In this document: positions 8,944 through 17,122 of the stretch, piece after piece
Layout: the number at the start of each line of letters is the position of its first letter
Numbering within the stretch: position 1 is the first letter of the stretch
Assembly: GCA_963611165.1 (NCBI GenBank)
Contig: CAVDQG010000011.1
Location: 1 to 55,293, forward strand
Direction of reading: 5' to 3'
Source of the DNA: SIG603 sp963611165
Lineage (GTDB): Bacteria > Bacillota > Clostridia > Oscillospirales > Acutalibacteraceae
Length of the DNA stretch: 55,293 nucleotides
Notes under the pieces: generated by a model
Told to the model about the DNA's origin: nothing
The model's input: the letters and a program-made list of their open reading frames with translations, nothing else
Database searches by the model: none
Position numbers and translations under genes: made by a program

Positions 8944-10183
8944 TTTTACCTAATTTATCACAAACAGCGTCAGCCGCACAAAGTGCGCTCATCCACGCAA
9001 AATGGAGATTGTAGCCGCCGCAGTCACCGTGTATATTGAGAATTTCACCGCAAAGATACAGATTTTTGCACTTCAAGGATTCCATTGTACACATATTAAT
9101 TTCCTTAAGCGGAATACCGCCGGCGGTAACCTGAGCATCGTCAAAGCTTTTAAGTCCGGATATCGAAAGCGTGAGTCCTTTCACAAGTGAAGAAAGTGCA
9201 AACACGCTTTTGCTCGACAGCTTATCGCAATTATCGTTAGGGTTAAGTCCTGCCTTTTGAATCAGGGCTAATCCTACCTTATTATTTAGAATTCCGTCAA
9301 ACAGAGACGAAATCGGAAGCCTTGCATTTAAGTTAGCCGCACGGCGGATAAAATCCATGCACTGCGAAAACGAATAGTCGGGCATAAAGTCGATTTTTAC
9401 ACCGAGATTTGCTTTTTTATTCTGATTTTTATCATAATACTCAGCCGCCAAAACGGAGAGATTGAAAATACAAATTCCCGAAATCGCCTTGTCGGTTATC
9501 TGCAATTCTCCGATTTCCGATTTAAGCGGAATTTTCCCGTTCATAAGGGTAACCTCGGCACGGCATCTCACGCCGACAAGCTTTTTTAGAAAAGCGTCTT
9601 CGCATCTCATTGGAACTAAAGACGGATAAAGCTTCGTCATGCTGTGCCCCAAGCTTTCGCAAAGACCGTAACAGTTTTTTGACGCCGACAATTTTGGTGA
9701 AGCCGCACCTCCACCCGCTATTACCAGCATTCTGCATTCAAGCTTGTCATCGTTTTCGAGTGTCAGGTCGAAGCTGTTCTTATTTTTCTTCGCCGATTTC
9801 ACAGCAGATTCATATCTTATTTCACAATCGACAGCATTCATCAGAACATTCAAGACAGATGTAGCCTGTTTGCTGTAAGGATAAACTCTCCCCTCGCCGT
9901 CTGCGCCCGTCAGAAGTCCCAAGTCCTCGAAAAACTCAAGCGACTTATGAGAATATGCGTCCATAAGACAAGCAAGCTTATCGGTGTCACCGTGATAGTG
10001 CTCCAAAGACATATTTTCGTTAGTGAGATTACATCTGCCGTTGCCCGTTGCCAAAAGCTTTCTGCCGGCCTTTTTGTTAGCGTCGAGAATAAGCATATTC
10101 GGATTATTTTGTGAGTTCTTTAAAATTCGAGCGGCACAGGCTAAACCCGAAGCACCTGTGCCGACTATGATTATATCATACAT
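8927..10183 (-). CDS. HI0933-family flavoprotein (NAD(P)/FAD-dependent oxidoreductase)
   Basis: The 418-residue length is usual for the HI0933/YhiN family. The N-terminal FAD motif IIVGTGASGLACAARIL is followed by KKAGRKLLATGNGRCNLTN near residue 41, the family signature. AGGGAASPK is in the middle, and VTAGGIPLKEINMCTMESL with LYLCGEILNIHGDCGGYNLHFAW is at the C terminus. Family members bind FAD, but the reaction is not firmly established. The start ATG overlaps the stop of the preceding gene (TGATG), and the gene end overlaps the next flavoprotein. Two different flavoproteins of unknown role are therefore coupled here. Confidence 0.92.
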   Translation of the reverse strand: MYDIIIVGTGASGLACAARILKNSQNNPNMLILDANKKAGRKLLATGNGRCNLTNENMSLEHYHGDTDKLACLMDAYSHKSLEFFEDLGLLTGADGEGRVYPYSKQATSVLNVLMNAVDCEIRYESAVKSAKKNKNSFDLTLENDDKLECRMLVIAGGGAASPKLSASKNCYGLCESLGHSMTKLYPSLVPMRCEDAFLKKLVGVRCRAEVTLMNGKIPLKSEIGELQITDKAISGICIFNLSVLAAEYYDKNQNKKANLGVKIDFMPDYSFSQCMDFIRRAANLNARLPISSLFDGILNNKVGLALIQKAGLNPNDNCDKLSSKSVFALSSLVKGLTLSISGLKSFDDAQVTAGGIPLKEINMCTMESLKCKNLYLCGEILNIHGDCGGYNLHFAWMSALCAADAVCDKLGKNDKNK

Positions 10184-10668
10184 CAGAAAATAAGTCCGAG
10201 TGCACCGTAAGATACGAGAAGCATAATGCAGTCTGCGATAAGCGAACCCAGTGCAATGGAGAGCATTGAATACTTAAAGTCCATCTTAAGAACAGAAGCC
10301 ACAAGCGCACCTGTCCAAGCTCCTGTTCCGGGAAGCGGAATTGCAACGAAAATCATAAGACCGAACATCTCGTACTTCTGAATTTTATCCTTGTTCTTCT
10401 CAACCTTTTTATTAAGAAAATCTACAATGCCAGAAAATCTTGTTTTCTCGAGCCATTTCATAATTTTCTCGATAAAGAGAAGAATGAACGGAATCGGAAG
10501 CAGTGTGCCGATAAGGCAGATAATCGAAGCGTTAATCATCGGAACGGACAAAGCCTTTGCCGCAAGAACGCCGCCTCGAAGCTCAATCGTCGGAATGAGC
10601 GAAAGAATGAAGATTGTAAGCCAAGACGGAATGGTGTTTCCGAAAAGGTTTATAAGATACTGTGCCAT
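10183..10668 (-). CDS. COG2426 small multidrug export-like membrane protein
   Basis: This 161-residue integral membrane protein has about four transmembrane segments (near 15-35, 45-68, 103-128 and 135-160). The family-typical motifs LIPTIELRGGVLAA (near 25) and VAIPLPGTGAWTGAL (near 111) are present. COG2426 is annotated as a putative small multidrug exporter, but experimental support is thin. The ATG follows GAGAAGGGA with 8-base spacing. Its start lies 19 bases inside the upstream zinc-ribbon gene and its stop overlaps the HI0933 start. Confidence 0.82.
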   Translation of the reverse strand: MAQYLINLFGNTIPSWLTIFILSLIPTIELRGGVLAAKALSVPMINASIICLIGTLLPIPFILLFIEKIMKWLEKTRFSGIVDFLNKKVEKNKDKIQKYEMFGLMIFVAIPLPGTGAWTGALVASVLKMDFKYSMLSIALGSLIADCIMLLVSYGALGLIF

Positions 10669-11180
10669 AATAAATTTCCCTTCTCAAATAAATTATATAT
10701 CATCGCGCTGTTTTTACCGCGAAATAGATGAACAAGACCGTTTGCAACGTAATCTGAAGCCAAAACAACCAGCGTGACAAGCAGCATGAAAGCAAGAATA
10801 GCGATAACGTCAAGTGCCAGCCTCTTTCTTCTGGGCATGGTATCGGGTATCGGCTCTTCCTTTACCTCTTCCTCATATTTGCTGAGCAATGCGTTTGCCG
10901 CATTGATATCTCCGTATTCAACATATATATTTTGATCGTCCTTCAGAGTTCTCGCATCGAACGGACTTTGAGCTATACCTAGATCGAAGTTCTCGAGAGT
11001 ATGCTTGATACCGTTATCCTCAAACAGCGCGTCTATTTCTTCAGCCTCGTATTTATGACAGGTCATAAGATAAACAAGGTCATTGTCCTGAACGGGTCTT
11101 ATCCCTCGTGACCGCTTGCAGTTTGAACAGTTCGTGCGGTTATCCTCAGTCAGATGTCTGCATTTTTTGCAATACTGCAT
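10650..11180 (-). CDS. Zinc-ribbon membrane protein with a DUF2007-like domain, function unknown
   Basis: The 176-residue protein opens with a zinc ribbon (MQYCKKCRHLTEDN, then CSNCKRSRG). A middle domain (about 30-100, DLVYLMTCHKYEAEEIDALF onward) resembles the signal-transducing DUF2007 fold. The C terminus has a basic stretch PRRKR and one hydrophobic segment (ALDVIAILAFMLLVTLVVLA). This suggests a cytoplasmic sensor domain anchored by one helix. The ATG at 11180 is preferred over an in-frame start 15 codons upstream, because AAAGGA sits 8 bases before it. It is the first gene of the four-gene unit that ends in two flavoproteins. Confidence 0.7.
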   Translation of the reverse strand: MQYCKKCRHLTEDNRTNCSNCKRSRGIRPVQDNDLVYLMTCHKYEAEEIDALFEDNGIKHTLENFDLGIAQSPFDARTLKDDQNIYVEYGDINAANALLSKYEEEVKEEPIPDTMPRRKRLALDVIAILAFMLLVTLVVLASDYVANGLVHLFRGKNSAMIYNLFEKGNLLWHSIL

Positions 11181-11262
11181 TCTACCATTCCTTTCTTTAG
11201 ATTCAAAGCATAATTTAGTTTTCAACCTCGATATAATAACACAAAAATTCAGATATTTCCAT

Positions 11263-11292
11263 AAAAAACAGGCAGTTCCGAAAAACTGCCTG
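11263..11292 (-). terminator. Rho-independent terminator of the leuS transcript
   Basis: The 9-bp stem CAGGCAGTT / AACTGCCTG (11269-11277 and 11284-11292) is followed on the minus strand by TTTTTT. It lies 30 bases past the leuS stop codon and closes the long housekeeping run. Confidence 0.92.
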
Positions 11293-11321
11293 AAAATTTA
11301 CTTTTTTTTAACATTTGAAGC

Positions 11322-13733
11322 TTACTTCGCAACGATATTGACAAGCTTACCCGGAACATAAATTTCCTTGATGAGGTTCTTGCCTGCTATCTCGGAAGCT
11401 ACCTTCTCCTCTTCCTTAGCCATTGTGAGAACAGCGTCCTTGTCGGCATTTACAGGAATGACAAGCTTTGACTTGATTCTGCCGTTTACCTGAACGACAA
11501 TTTCGACTGTGGAATCGACGCACTTGCTCTCGTCATAGCTTGGCCATGACTGTGTGCAAACGAGTCCTTCTCCGAGCTTGTTCTCTGCCCATACCTCTTC
11601 GGTGATGTGCGGAGCAAAGATATTGAGAAGAATTGTGTATGTTGCAAGCTCTTTTCTTGTGATAGAGCCCTTAGCGGTAATCTCGTTGATAAGCGACATG
11701 AGAGTTGCGATAGCTGTGTTGAACTTGAGGTTCTCGCAGTCATCGTTTACCTTCTTGATGGTCTTGTGGAACGAAGACTCAAGTTCGGTGCTGTATTCGT
11801 CGCCGTCAACAAGAATTTCCTGAAGATTCCAGTAACGGTCAACAAGTCTGCGGCATCCCTTGATTCCGCTTGTGCTCCACGGAGCAGCCTTCTCGAAGTC
11901 ACCGATGAACATCTCGTAAAGGCGGAGTGTATCAGCACCGTAAATATCGACCATCTCGTCAGGGTTGACAACATTTCCTCTGGACTTAGACATCTTCTGT
12001 CCGTCCTCGCCGAGAATCATGCCATGGCTTGTTCTCTTCATGTAAGGCTCCTTTGTCGGAACCTCACCGATATCATAGAGGAACTTATGCCAGAAACGGC
12101 TGTAGAGAAGGTGAAGTGTTGTGTGCTCCATTCCGCCGTTGTACCAGTTAACAGGTGACCAGTACTTGAGAGCATCCTTTGAAGCGAATGCGTCATCATT
12201 GTGCGGATCCATGTAGCGCAAGAAGTACCAAGAAGAACCTGCCCACTGCGGCATGGTGTCTGTCTCTCTCTTTGCGGGGCCGCCGCAGCAAGGACAAGTC
12301 GTGTTGACCCAATCGGTCATCGCTGCAAGCGGAGACTCGCCGTTGTCTGTCGGCTCATAAGAATCAACCTTAGGAAGAACAAGCGGAAGATCCTTCTCGT
12401 CAACGGGAACATATCCGCACTTGTCGCAAATGACAATCGGAATAGGCTCGCCCCAATATCTCTGACGCGAGAAGACCCAGTCTCTGAGCTTGAAGTTAAC
12501 CTTTGCCTTGCCTATGCCCTTCTCCTCGAGATATTTCTTTATTTCAACCTTAGCCTCTTCAACGGAAAGTCCGTCAAGGAAGCCGGAATTAACCATTACG
12601 CCTGTTGCGCAGTCTGTGAATGCCTCTTTGTTGACATCCTCGCCGCCCTTAACAACTTCGACAATCGGAAGATCGAACTTCTTAGCGAACTCCCAGTCAC
12701 GAGTATCGTGTGCGGGAACAGCCATGATTGCGCCTGTGCCGTAAGAAACGAGAACATAATCAGAAATAAAAATAGGAATTTCTTTGCCTGTGAGCGGATT
12801 GATAGCCTTTACGCCCTCAAGCTTAACGCCCGTCTTGTCCTTGGCAACCTCGGTACGCTCGAAGTCAGACTTCTTTGCAGCCTCAGCCTGATAAGCCTTG
12901 ATTTCATCGATATTTCCGAGAACATCTGCCCACTTCTCGATATAAGGATGCTCAGGTGAGATAACCATATATGTAGCGCCGAAAAGTGTATCGGGTCTTG
13001 TTGTGTAAACTGTTAATGTGTCGCCCTCAGTTGTCTTAAAGTCAACCTCTGCGCCCTCACTTCTGCCAATCCAGTTCTTCTGCTGTGCCTTAACTCTCTC
13101 GGGATAATCAACGAGATTGAGATCGTCGATAAGCTTCTGTGCATAAGCTGTGATTTTGAGCATCCACTGGGACTTATCCTTGTGAACAACCTCACTGCCG
13201 CATCTCTCGCAAACTCCGTTTACAACCTCTTCGTTTGCAAGAACGCACTTACAGGAAGTACACCAGTTAACATTCATTTCCTTCTTGTAAGCAAGACCGT
13301 GCTTAAAAAGCTGGAGGAAAATCCACTGAGTCCACTTGTAGTACTTCGGGTCTGTTGTGTTTATCTCACGGCTCCAGTCAAACGAAATACCGAGAGACTG
13401 AATCTGCTGCTTAAATCTTGCAACATTCTTTGCGGTAACGTCGGCAGGGTGAACGTGGTTTTTGATAGCGTAATTCTCTGTCGGAAGTCCGAATGCGTCC
13501 CATCCGATAGGATAGAGAACATTATAGTTCTGCATTCTTCTTTTTCTTGCGATAACGTCAAGAGCGGTGTACGGTCTCGGGTGACCTACGTGAAGTCCCT
13601 GTCCGGATGGATAAGGGAACTCGATAAGAGCATAGAATTTTTCCTTGTCAGAGGACTCCTCGGCATGGAAAACGCCCTTCTCTTCCCACACCTTTTGCCA
13701 TTTTGGCTCTACAACCTTATGGTTATACTTCAA
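11322..13733 (-). CDS. leuS: Leucyl-tRNA synthetase
   Basis: This class Ia synthetase charges tRNA-Leu. The 803-residue protein is of the usual bacterial type. The ATP-binding HIGH motif appears as HVGH (YPSGQGLHVGHPRPYTALD near 42) and the KMSKS loop as GQKMSKSRGN near 569. The CP1 editing domain holds VYTTRPDTLFGATY near 238. Zinc-type cysteine pairs are at CTSCKCVLANEEVVNGVCERC and CPCCGG. The start codon is TTG: AAAGGA lies 10 bases upstream, and the nearby ATG in another frame hits a stop after one codon. It is the last gene of the long operon, with no T-box leader because its promoter is far upstream. Confidence 0.97.
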   Translation of the reverse strand: MKYNHKVVEPKWQKVWEEKGVFHAEESSDKEKFYALIEFPYPSGQGLHVGHPRPYTALDVIARKRRMQNYNVLYPIGWDAFGLPTENYAIKNHVHPADVTAKNVARFKQQIQSLGISFDWSREINTTDPKYYKWTQWIFLQLFKHGLAYKKEMNVNWCTSCKCVLANEEVVNGVCERCGSEVVHKDKSQWMLKITAYAQKLIDDLNLVDYPERVKAQQKNWIGRSEGAEVDFKTTEGDTLTVYTTRPDTLFGATYMVISPEHPYIEKWADVLGNIDEIKAYQAEAAKKSDFERTEVAKDKTGVKLEGVKAINPLTGKEIPIFISDYVLVSYGTGAIMAVPAHDTRDWEFAKKFDLPIVEVVKGGEDVNKEAFTDCATGVMVNSGFLDGLSVEEAKVEIKKYLEEKGIGKAKVNFKLRDWVFSRQRYWGEPIPIVICDKCGYVPVDEKDLPLVLPKVDSYEPTDNGESPLAAMTDWVNTTCPCCGGPAKRETDTMPQWAGSSWYFLRYMDPHNDDAFASKDALKYWSPVNWYNGGMEHTTLHLLYSRFWHKFLYDIGEVPTKEPYMKRTSHGMILGEDGQKMSKSRGNVVNPDEMVDIYGADTLRLYEMFIGDFEKAAPWSTSGIKGCRRLVDRYWNLQEILVDGDEYSTELESSFHKTIKKVNDDCENLKFNTAIATLMSLINEITAKGSITRKELATYTILLNIFAPHITEEVWAENKLGEGLVCTQSWPSYDESKCVDSTVEIVVQVNGRIKSKLVIPVNADKDAVLTMAKEEEKVASEIAGKNLIKEIYVPGKLVNIVAK

Positions 13734-13756
13734 TTTACTTCATTCCTTTCAGAGAA

Positions 13757-14110
13757 TTATTCTGTTTTATAATCAATCTCTATCTCAACTCCGTCGCTCC
13801 AGAGATGGTCAAGATCATAATAATCACGTGCGTCGGTTGTGAATACATGAACAAGAACTGTTCCGTAGTCAAGCAAAATCCAGCCGTTGGAACGGTATCC
13901 CTCGACTGCATAAGGCGGCACTCCTTCAGTCTTCAGCTTCTCCTCGACATTGTCGGCAAGAGCCTGAACCTGAGTTGAGCTTGTACCGCTGGCAACAACA
14001 AAGTAATCGCAAAGTGAAGAGATTTCCTCAACCTTAATCACCTTGATGTTCTGTGCCTTCTTATCATCAAGCAGCAATGCCGCTTTTGTTGCAATTTCAA
14101 TAGGTGTCAT
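13757..14110 (-). CDS. rsfS: Ribosome silencing factor RsfS (Iojap/YbeB)
   Basis: The 117-residue protein binds ribosomal protein uL14 and blocks 30S-50S joining under starvation. Family features include the central EEISSLCDYFVVASGTSSTQVQALAD region and the C-terminal VHVF-x7-YYDLDHLW motif. It lies between yqeK and leuS, a frequent Firmicute arrangement (nadD-yqeK-rsfS). Its ATG overlaps the yqeK stop (ATGA), with GAGAGG 9 bases before. Confidence 0.95.
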   Translation of the reverse strand: MTPIEIATKAALLLDDKKAQNIKVIKVEEISSLCDYFVVASGTSSTQVQALADNVEEKLKTEGVPPYAVEGYRSNGWILLDYGTVLVHVFTTDARDYYDLDHLWSDGVEIEIDYKTE

Positions 14111-14691
14111 ATATATTTACCTCTCATAACGTTTAGAACTGCGTCATTATATGCGTCAAATGTATCTGAGACGATGGCTTTTTCGTTTTGTGCAAGCTCG
14201 CTTATCGTAAAGGATAATCCCTCGATAATCGCCTTGTCAAGGCTTTCCTTAGCAATCGCCCTCATTTTGTCCACGCCCTTGTAGTCACGGTCATCGGAAA
14301 TAAAATCAGCTACGAAAACTACCTTTTCCATGAGCGTCATGTCCTTTTTTCCGCTTGTGTGCCATCTGATCGGGCTGATAATTTCGGGGTCATCTATCCC
14401 GAGCTCGTGCTCGACATATGCCGCACCGCTTATCTGATGCCAAAGATTTGGGGTTACCGCCTCAATATCGTTTAGTATTATACCAAAGCGATTCATAATT
14501 TTCAACTGTTCGTCCTTGGAGGTGTCCTTCATAATGTCATGAAGTATTCCCGCAACCTCGGCTTTCTCGGGGTCTGCCCCATATTTCTTCGCAAGTTTCT
14601 TTGCGGCTTTCGCAACCTCACAGGAATGGCGAAACCTCTTATCCGACAAATGCGGCTTGATTATTTTCTGATATTCCTTAACACTTAGCAA
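14107..14691 (-). CDS. yqeK: YqeK-type HD-domain nucleotide hydrolase
   Basis: The 194-residue HD-superfamily protein carries metal ligands in RHSCEVAKAAKKLA (near 22), GILHDIMKDTS (near 48) and the following WHQISGA and IRWHTSGKKDM motifs. YqeK homologues hydrolyse diadenosine tetraphosphate symmetrically. The likely start is TTG, with GAGGTG 5 bases upstream; no closer ATG or GTG is in frame before the conserved region. It overlaps rsfS (ATGA) and follows nadD by 9 bases. Confidence 0.9.
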   Translation of the reverse strand: MLSVKEYQKIIKPHLSDKRFRHSCEVAKAAKKLAKKYGADPEKAEVAGILHDIMKDTSKDEQLKIMNRFGIILNDIEAVTPNLWHQISGAAYVEHELGIDDPEIISPIRWHTSGKKDMTLMEKVVFVADFISDDRDYKGVDKMRAIAKESLDKAIIEGLSFTISELAQNEKAIVSDTFDAYNDAVLNVMRGKYI

Positions 14692-14700
14692 GCTTCCACC

Positions 14701-15309
14701 TCAAACGTACAAATTGTTTTTTTCAATATAATCGGCTACCTTTTTCGGAACAATGCTCCTGAAAAGGCTGTCCCTGTTCTTTACGGAATTTCTAACCTCG
14801 GTAGAAGAAATCTGCATGCACGGAGCATTGATAATCTCGGTTTTTGCGTAAGAAAATTTCTCTTTGAGCTCAGTAGCGTGAATTAACATTTTCTCATATC
14901 CCTTCGGAGTTCTGGGAATGCCTAAAATCACGGCTTCTTTGAGAATTTCTTCGCCTTTGTACCACTTATCGACCGTCAGAAACATATCTTCGCCCATCAT
15001 AAGATAGAATTCAGCATCAGGATAAATCTCTCTTAACTGCCTAAGCGTGTCCACAGTGAAGCTTTTATTTTCTCGCTTTAGCTCTATATCGGAAATTTCC
15101 GCATTAACAAAGCTGTCTTCAAGCGCAAGCCTTATCATATCGATTCTTTTGTCAGCCGTGATAAGTCCCTCGGCTTCCTTGTGAGGCGGCTGCTTTGTCG
15201 GAATGACAAGCACCTTGTCAAAGTGGATTTTCGAGCAAAAGGTCTCGAGAATTTTGACATGAGCCGAATGTATCGGATTAAATGTGCCGCCGTAAATTCC
15301 TATTTTCAT
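14701..15309 (-). CDS. nadD: Nicotinate-nucleotide adenylyltransferase
   Basis: This enzyme makes deamido-NAD from nicotinate mononucleotide and ATP in NAD biosynthesis. The 202-residue protein begins with the nucleotidyltransferase motif GGTFNPIHSAH, where the usual HxGH reads HSAH. MGEDMFLTVDKWYKGEEIL (near 97) and the C-terminal ISSTEVRNSVK (near 165) match the family's substrate and SSTxIR motifs. Its ATG overlaps the yhbY stop (ATGA). The ribosome binding site is weak, which fits coupled translation. Confidence 0.95.
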   Translation of the reverse strand: MKIGIYGGTFNPIHSAHVKILETFCSKIHFDKVLVIPTKQPPHKEAEGLITADKRIDMIRLALEDSFVNAEISDIELKRENKSFTVDTLRQLREIYPDAEFYLMMGEDMFLTVDKWYKGEEILKEAVILGIPRTPKGYEKMLIHATELKEKFSYAKTEIINAPCMQISSTEVRNSVKNRDSLFRSIVPKKVADYIEKNNLYV

Positions 15310-15614
15310 TTCTTTTTTGCTTTCGGAAGAACGATAACAGGATCTTTGTCCTTCTTCTTATAAAGAACGAACTTTGAGCCGATAACCTGTACGACATCAC
15401 TGCCCGTCTCTTCTGCAAGCTTGTCTGCGGCTTCTCTCGGTGAAATCGGAGAAGTCTCGACAAGAACCTTTCCCTTGATGAGTTCTCTTGCGGCAAGTGC
15501 ATCCGCTGTCTGAACAGTTACCTCGGGAGTGAGTCCGTTTTTTCCTATCATAACGATTGTCTCATAGTCTGTTGCAAGTGAGCGAAGATATGCTCTCTGT
15601 TTACTTGTTAGCAT
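15306..15614 (-). CDS. yhbY: YhbY-family (CRM domain) RNA-binding protein
   Basis: The 102-residue protein is almost entirely one CRM domain. It starts MLTSKQRAYLRSLA, contains IGKNGLTPEV (the GxxG RNA-contact loop near 24) and ends in a lysine-rich tail. Family members associate with pre-50S ribosomal subunits. It lies upstream of nadD with a 4-base overlap and downstream of rdgB. Confidence 0.92.
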   Translation of the reverse strand: MLTSKQRAYLRSLATDYETIVMIGKNGLTPEVTVQTADALAARELIKGKVLVETSPISPREAADKLAEETGSDVVQVIGSKFVLYKKKDKDPVIVLPKAKKK

Positions 15615-15624
15615 TATTTAAAAT

Positions 15625-16194
15625 TTACCTCGTTTTCAAATATTCGTTTAATTTCTCATAGAAGCTCTGAAGTGCCTTTCCTCTGTGGGAAATGCTGTCC
15701 TTTTCTTCATCGCTCATCTCGGCAAAGGTCTTTGAGCCGACTGCGAAAATTGGGTCGTAGCCGAAGCCGTTGTCGCCTCGAAGCTCCTCTGTTATTTTGC
15801 CCATGCATCTTCCCGAAGCCTCAATTTTATCGCCGTTCGGAAATACACAGCAAATTGCCGCCTCAAAGTAAGCGTCTCTGTCCTTCTCGGGCACACCGCT
15901 CAGTTTCTCGAGAACGGTCTTTTTTCTCAGACCCTCGGGGGCATATCTTGCAGAATAAACTCCCGGCTCTCCGCCAAGATACTCAATGCAAAGTCCCGAA
16001 TCATCGGCAACGGACGGAAGTCCCGTCTCTTTGCAAGCAGACTCAGCCTTGATGAATGCGTTCTCGGCAAAAGTCTTTCCCGTCTCCTCAGCCTCAGTAA
16101 GATCTGCAGTTACAAGCTCTATTCCGATTGGCTCAAGTATTCTCTCAAACTCTTTGATTTTATTTTTATTGTGTGAAGCTATTACAAATTTCAT
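15625..16194 (-). CDS. rdgB: XTP/dITP diphosphatase (RdgB/HAM1 family)
   Basis: This house-cleaning enzyme hydrolyses non-canonical purine nucleoside triphosphates (dITP, XTP) to monophosphates. The start at 16194 gives 189 residues beginning MKFVIASHNKNKIKEF, which matches the family N terminus. An in-frame upstream start would add 21 unconserved residues encoded inside ftsY. Motifs seen are LPSVADDSGLCIEYLGG, YSARYAPEG, GFGYDPIF and the C-terminal SHRGKAL. The ATG lies one base after the ftsY stop, so translation is probably coupled. Confidence 0.94.
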   Translation of the reverse strand: MKFVIASHNKNKIKEFERILEPIGIELVTADLTEAEETGKTFAENAFIKAESACKETGLPSVADDSGLCIEYLGGEPGVYSARYAPEGLRKKTVLEKLSGVPEKDRDAYFEAAICCVFPNGDKIEASGRCMGKITEELRGDNGFGYDPIFAVGSKTFAEMSDEEKDSISHRGKALQSFYEKLNEYLKTR

Positions 16195-16195
16195 T

Positions 16196-17110
16196 TTAAT
16201 TATCTCTTGTGAAAAGAGCCCTCGCAAAGTCACTCGGAATGAACGGCTGTAAATCATCTATACTCTCGCCGACGCCGATATATTTAACGGGAAGTCCAAG
16301 CTCCTCCATAATCGGAATGACTACGCCGCCCTTTGATGTTCCGTCAAGCTTCGTGAGAACGATACCCGTGATTCCCGCCGCTTTCTGGAACTCCCTTGCC
16401 TGATTGACGGCATTCTGTCCCGTTGTGGCGTCAAGCACAAGCAAAACCTCTCGGCTGGCATCGGGAAGAACCTTGTCGATTGTTCTCGAAATTTTACCAA
16501 GCTCGTCCATGAGATTTTTCTTGTTGTGAAGTCGTCCTGCGGTGTCACAGATAACAATATCCGTGTTTCTCGCCTTAGCCGCCGCCAATGTGTCATAGAC
16601 AACGGAAGCAGGGTCTGCGCCCTCACCGTGCTTAATCATAGGCACGCCCGCTCTCTCCGACCAAACCTCAAGCTGTTCGATAGCCGCCGCACGGAATGTA
16701 TCGGCTGCGCCGAGCATAACGCTCTTTCCGTCTGCCTTGAAATTTGCGGCAAGCTTGCCAATTGTTGTCGTCTTTCCTACGCCGTTTACGCCGATTACAA
16801 GAATGACGCTCGGAGTAGTATCAAGATGAAGCTCCGTGTCGCCCGAAACGAAATCGGAAACAACCTCCTCGAGAAGATCCATAATCATATTCGGATCGGT
16901 TATTCCTCTCTCCTTGACTCGCTTTCTAAGTTCATCACAGATTTTCTCGGCACAGACCATACCGACATCACCCATGATAAGAAGCTCTTCAAGCTCCTCA
17001 AAAAGCTCCTCGTCTATCTTTGTGAAGGAATGAAGCATAGAAGAAATAGAATTGCTTATGCTGTCTCTTGTCTTCCTCAGTCCCTCTTTGATTTTATCAA
17101 AAAATCCCAT
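16196..17110 (-). CDS. ftsY: Signal recognition particle receptor FtsY
   Basis: This SRP GTPase docks ribosome-SRP complexes at the membrane. The 304-residue NG-domain form lacks a long acidic A domain, as is common in Firmicutes. The N domain (1-85) starts GFFDKIKEGLRKTRDS. The G domain has the P loop GVNGVGKTTTIGKLAANFK, DTAGRLHNKKNLMDEL, the TKLDGTSKGG motif and the C-terminal GVGESIDDLQPF. The ATG follows GGGGGAG. It lies 12 bases after smc, the standard rnc-smc-ftsY order. Confidence 0.97.
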   Translation of the reverse strand: MGFFDKIKEGLRKTRDSISNSISSMLHSFTKIDEELFEELEELLIMGDVGMVCAEKICDELRKRVKERGITDPNMIMDLLEEVVSDFVSGDTELHLDTTPSVILVIGVNGVGKTTTIGKLAANFKADGKSVMLGAADTFRAAAIEQLEVWSERAGVPMIKHGEGADPASVVYDTLAAAKARNTDIVICDTAGRLHNKKNLMDELGKISRTIDKVLPDASREVLLVLDATTGQNAVNQAREFQKAAGITGIVLTKLDGTSKGGVVIPIMEELGLPVKYIGVGESIDDLQPFIPSDFARALFTRDN

Positions 17111-17122
17111 GGTTTCTCCCCC

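Noticed and set aside
12201..12959. Plus-strand reading frame of 252 codons inside leuS
   Set aside because: It is entirely antisense to conserved leucyl-tRNA synthetase sequence and has no family resemblance.
11322..13733. T-box leader for leuS
   Set aside because: leuS lies only 23 bases after rsfS in a continuous operon, leaving no room for a T-box.
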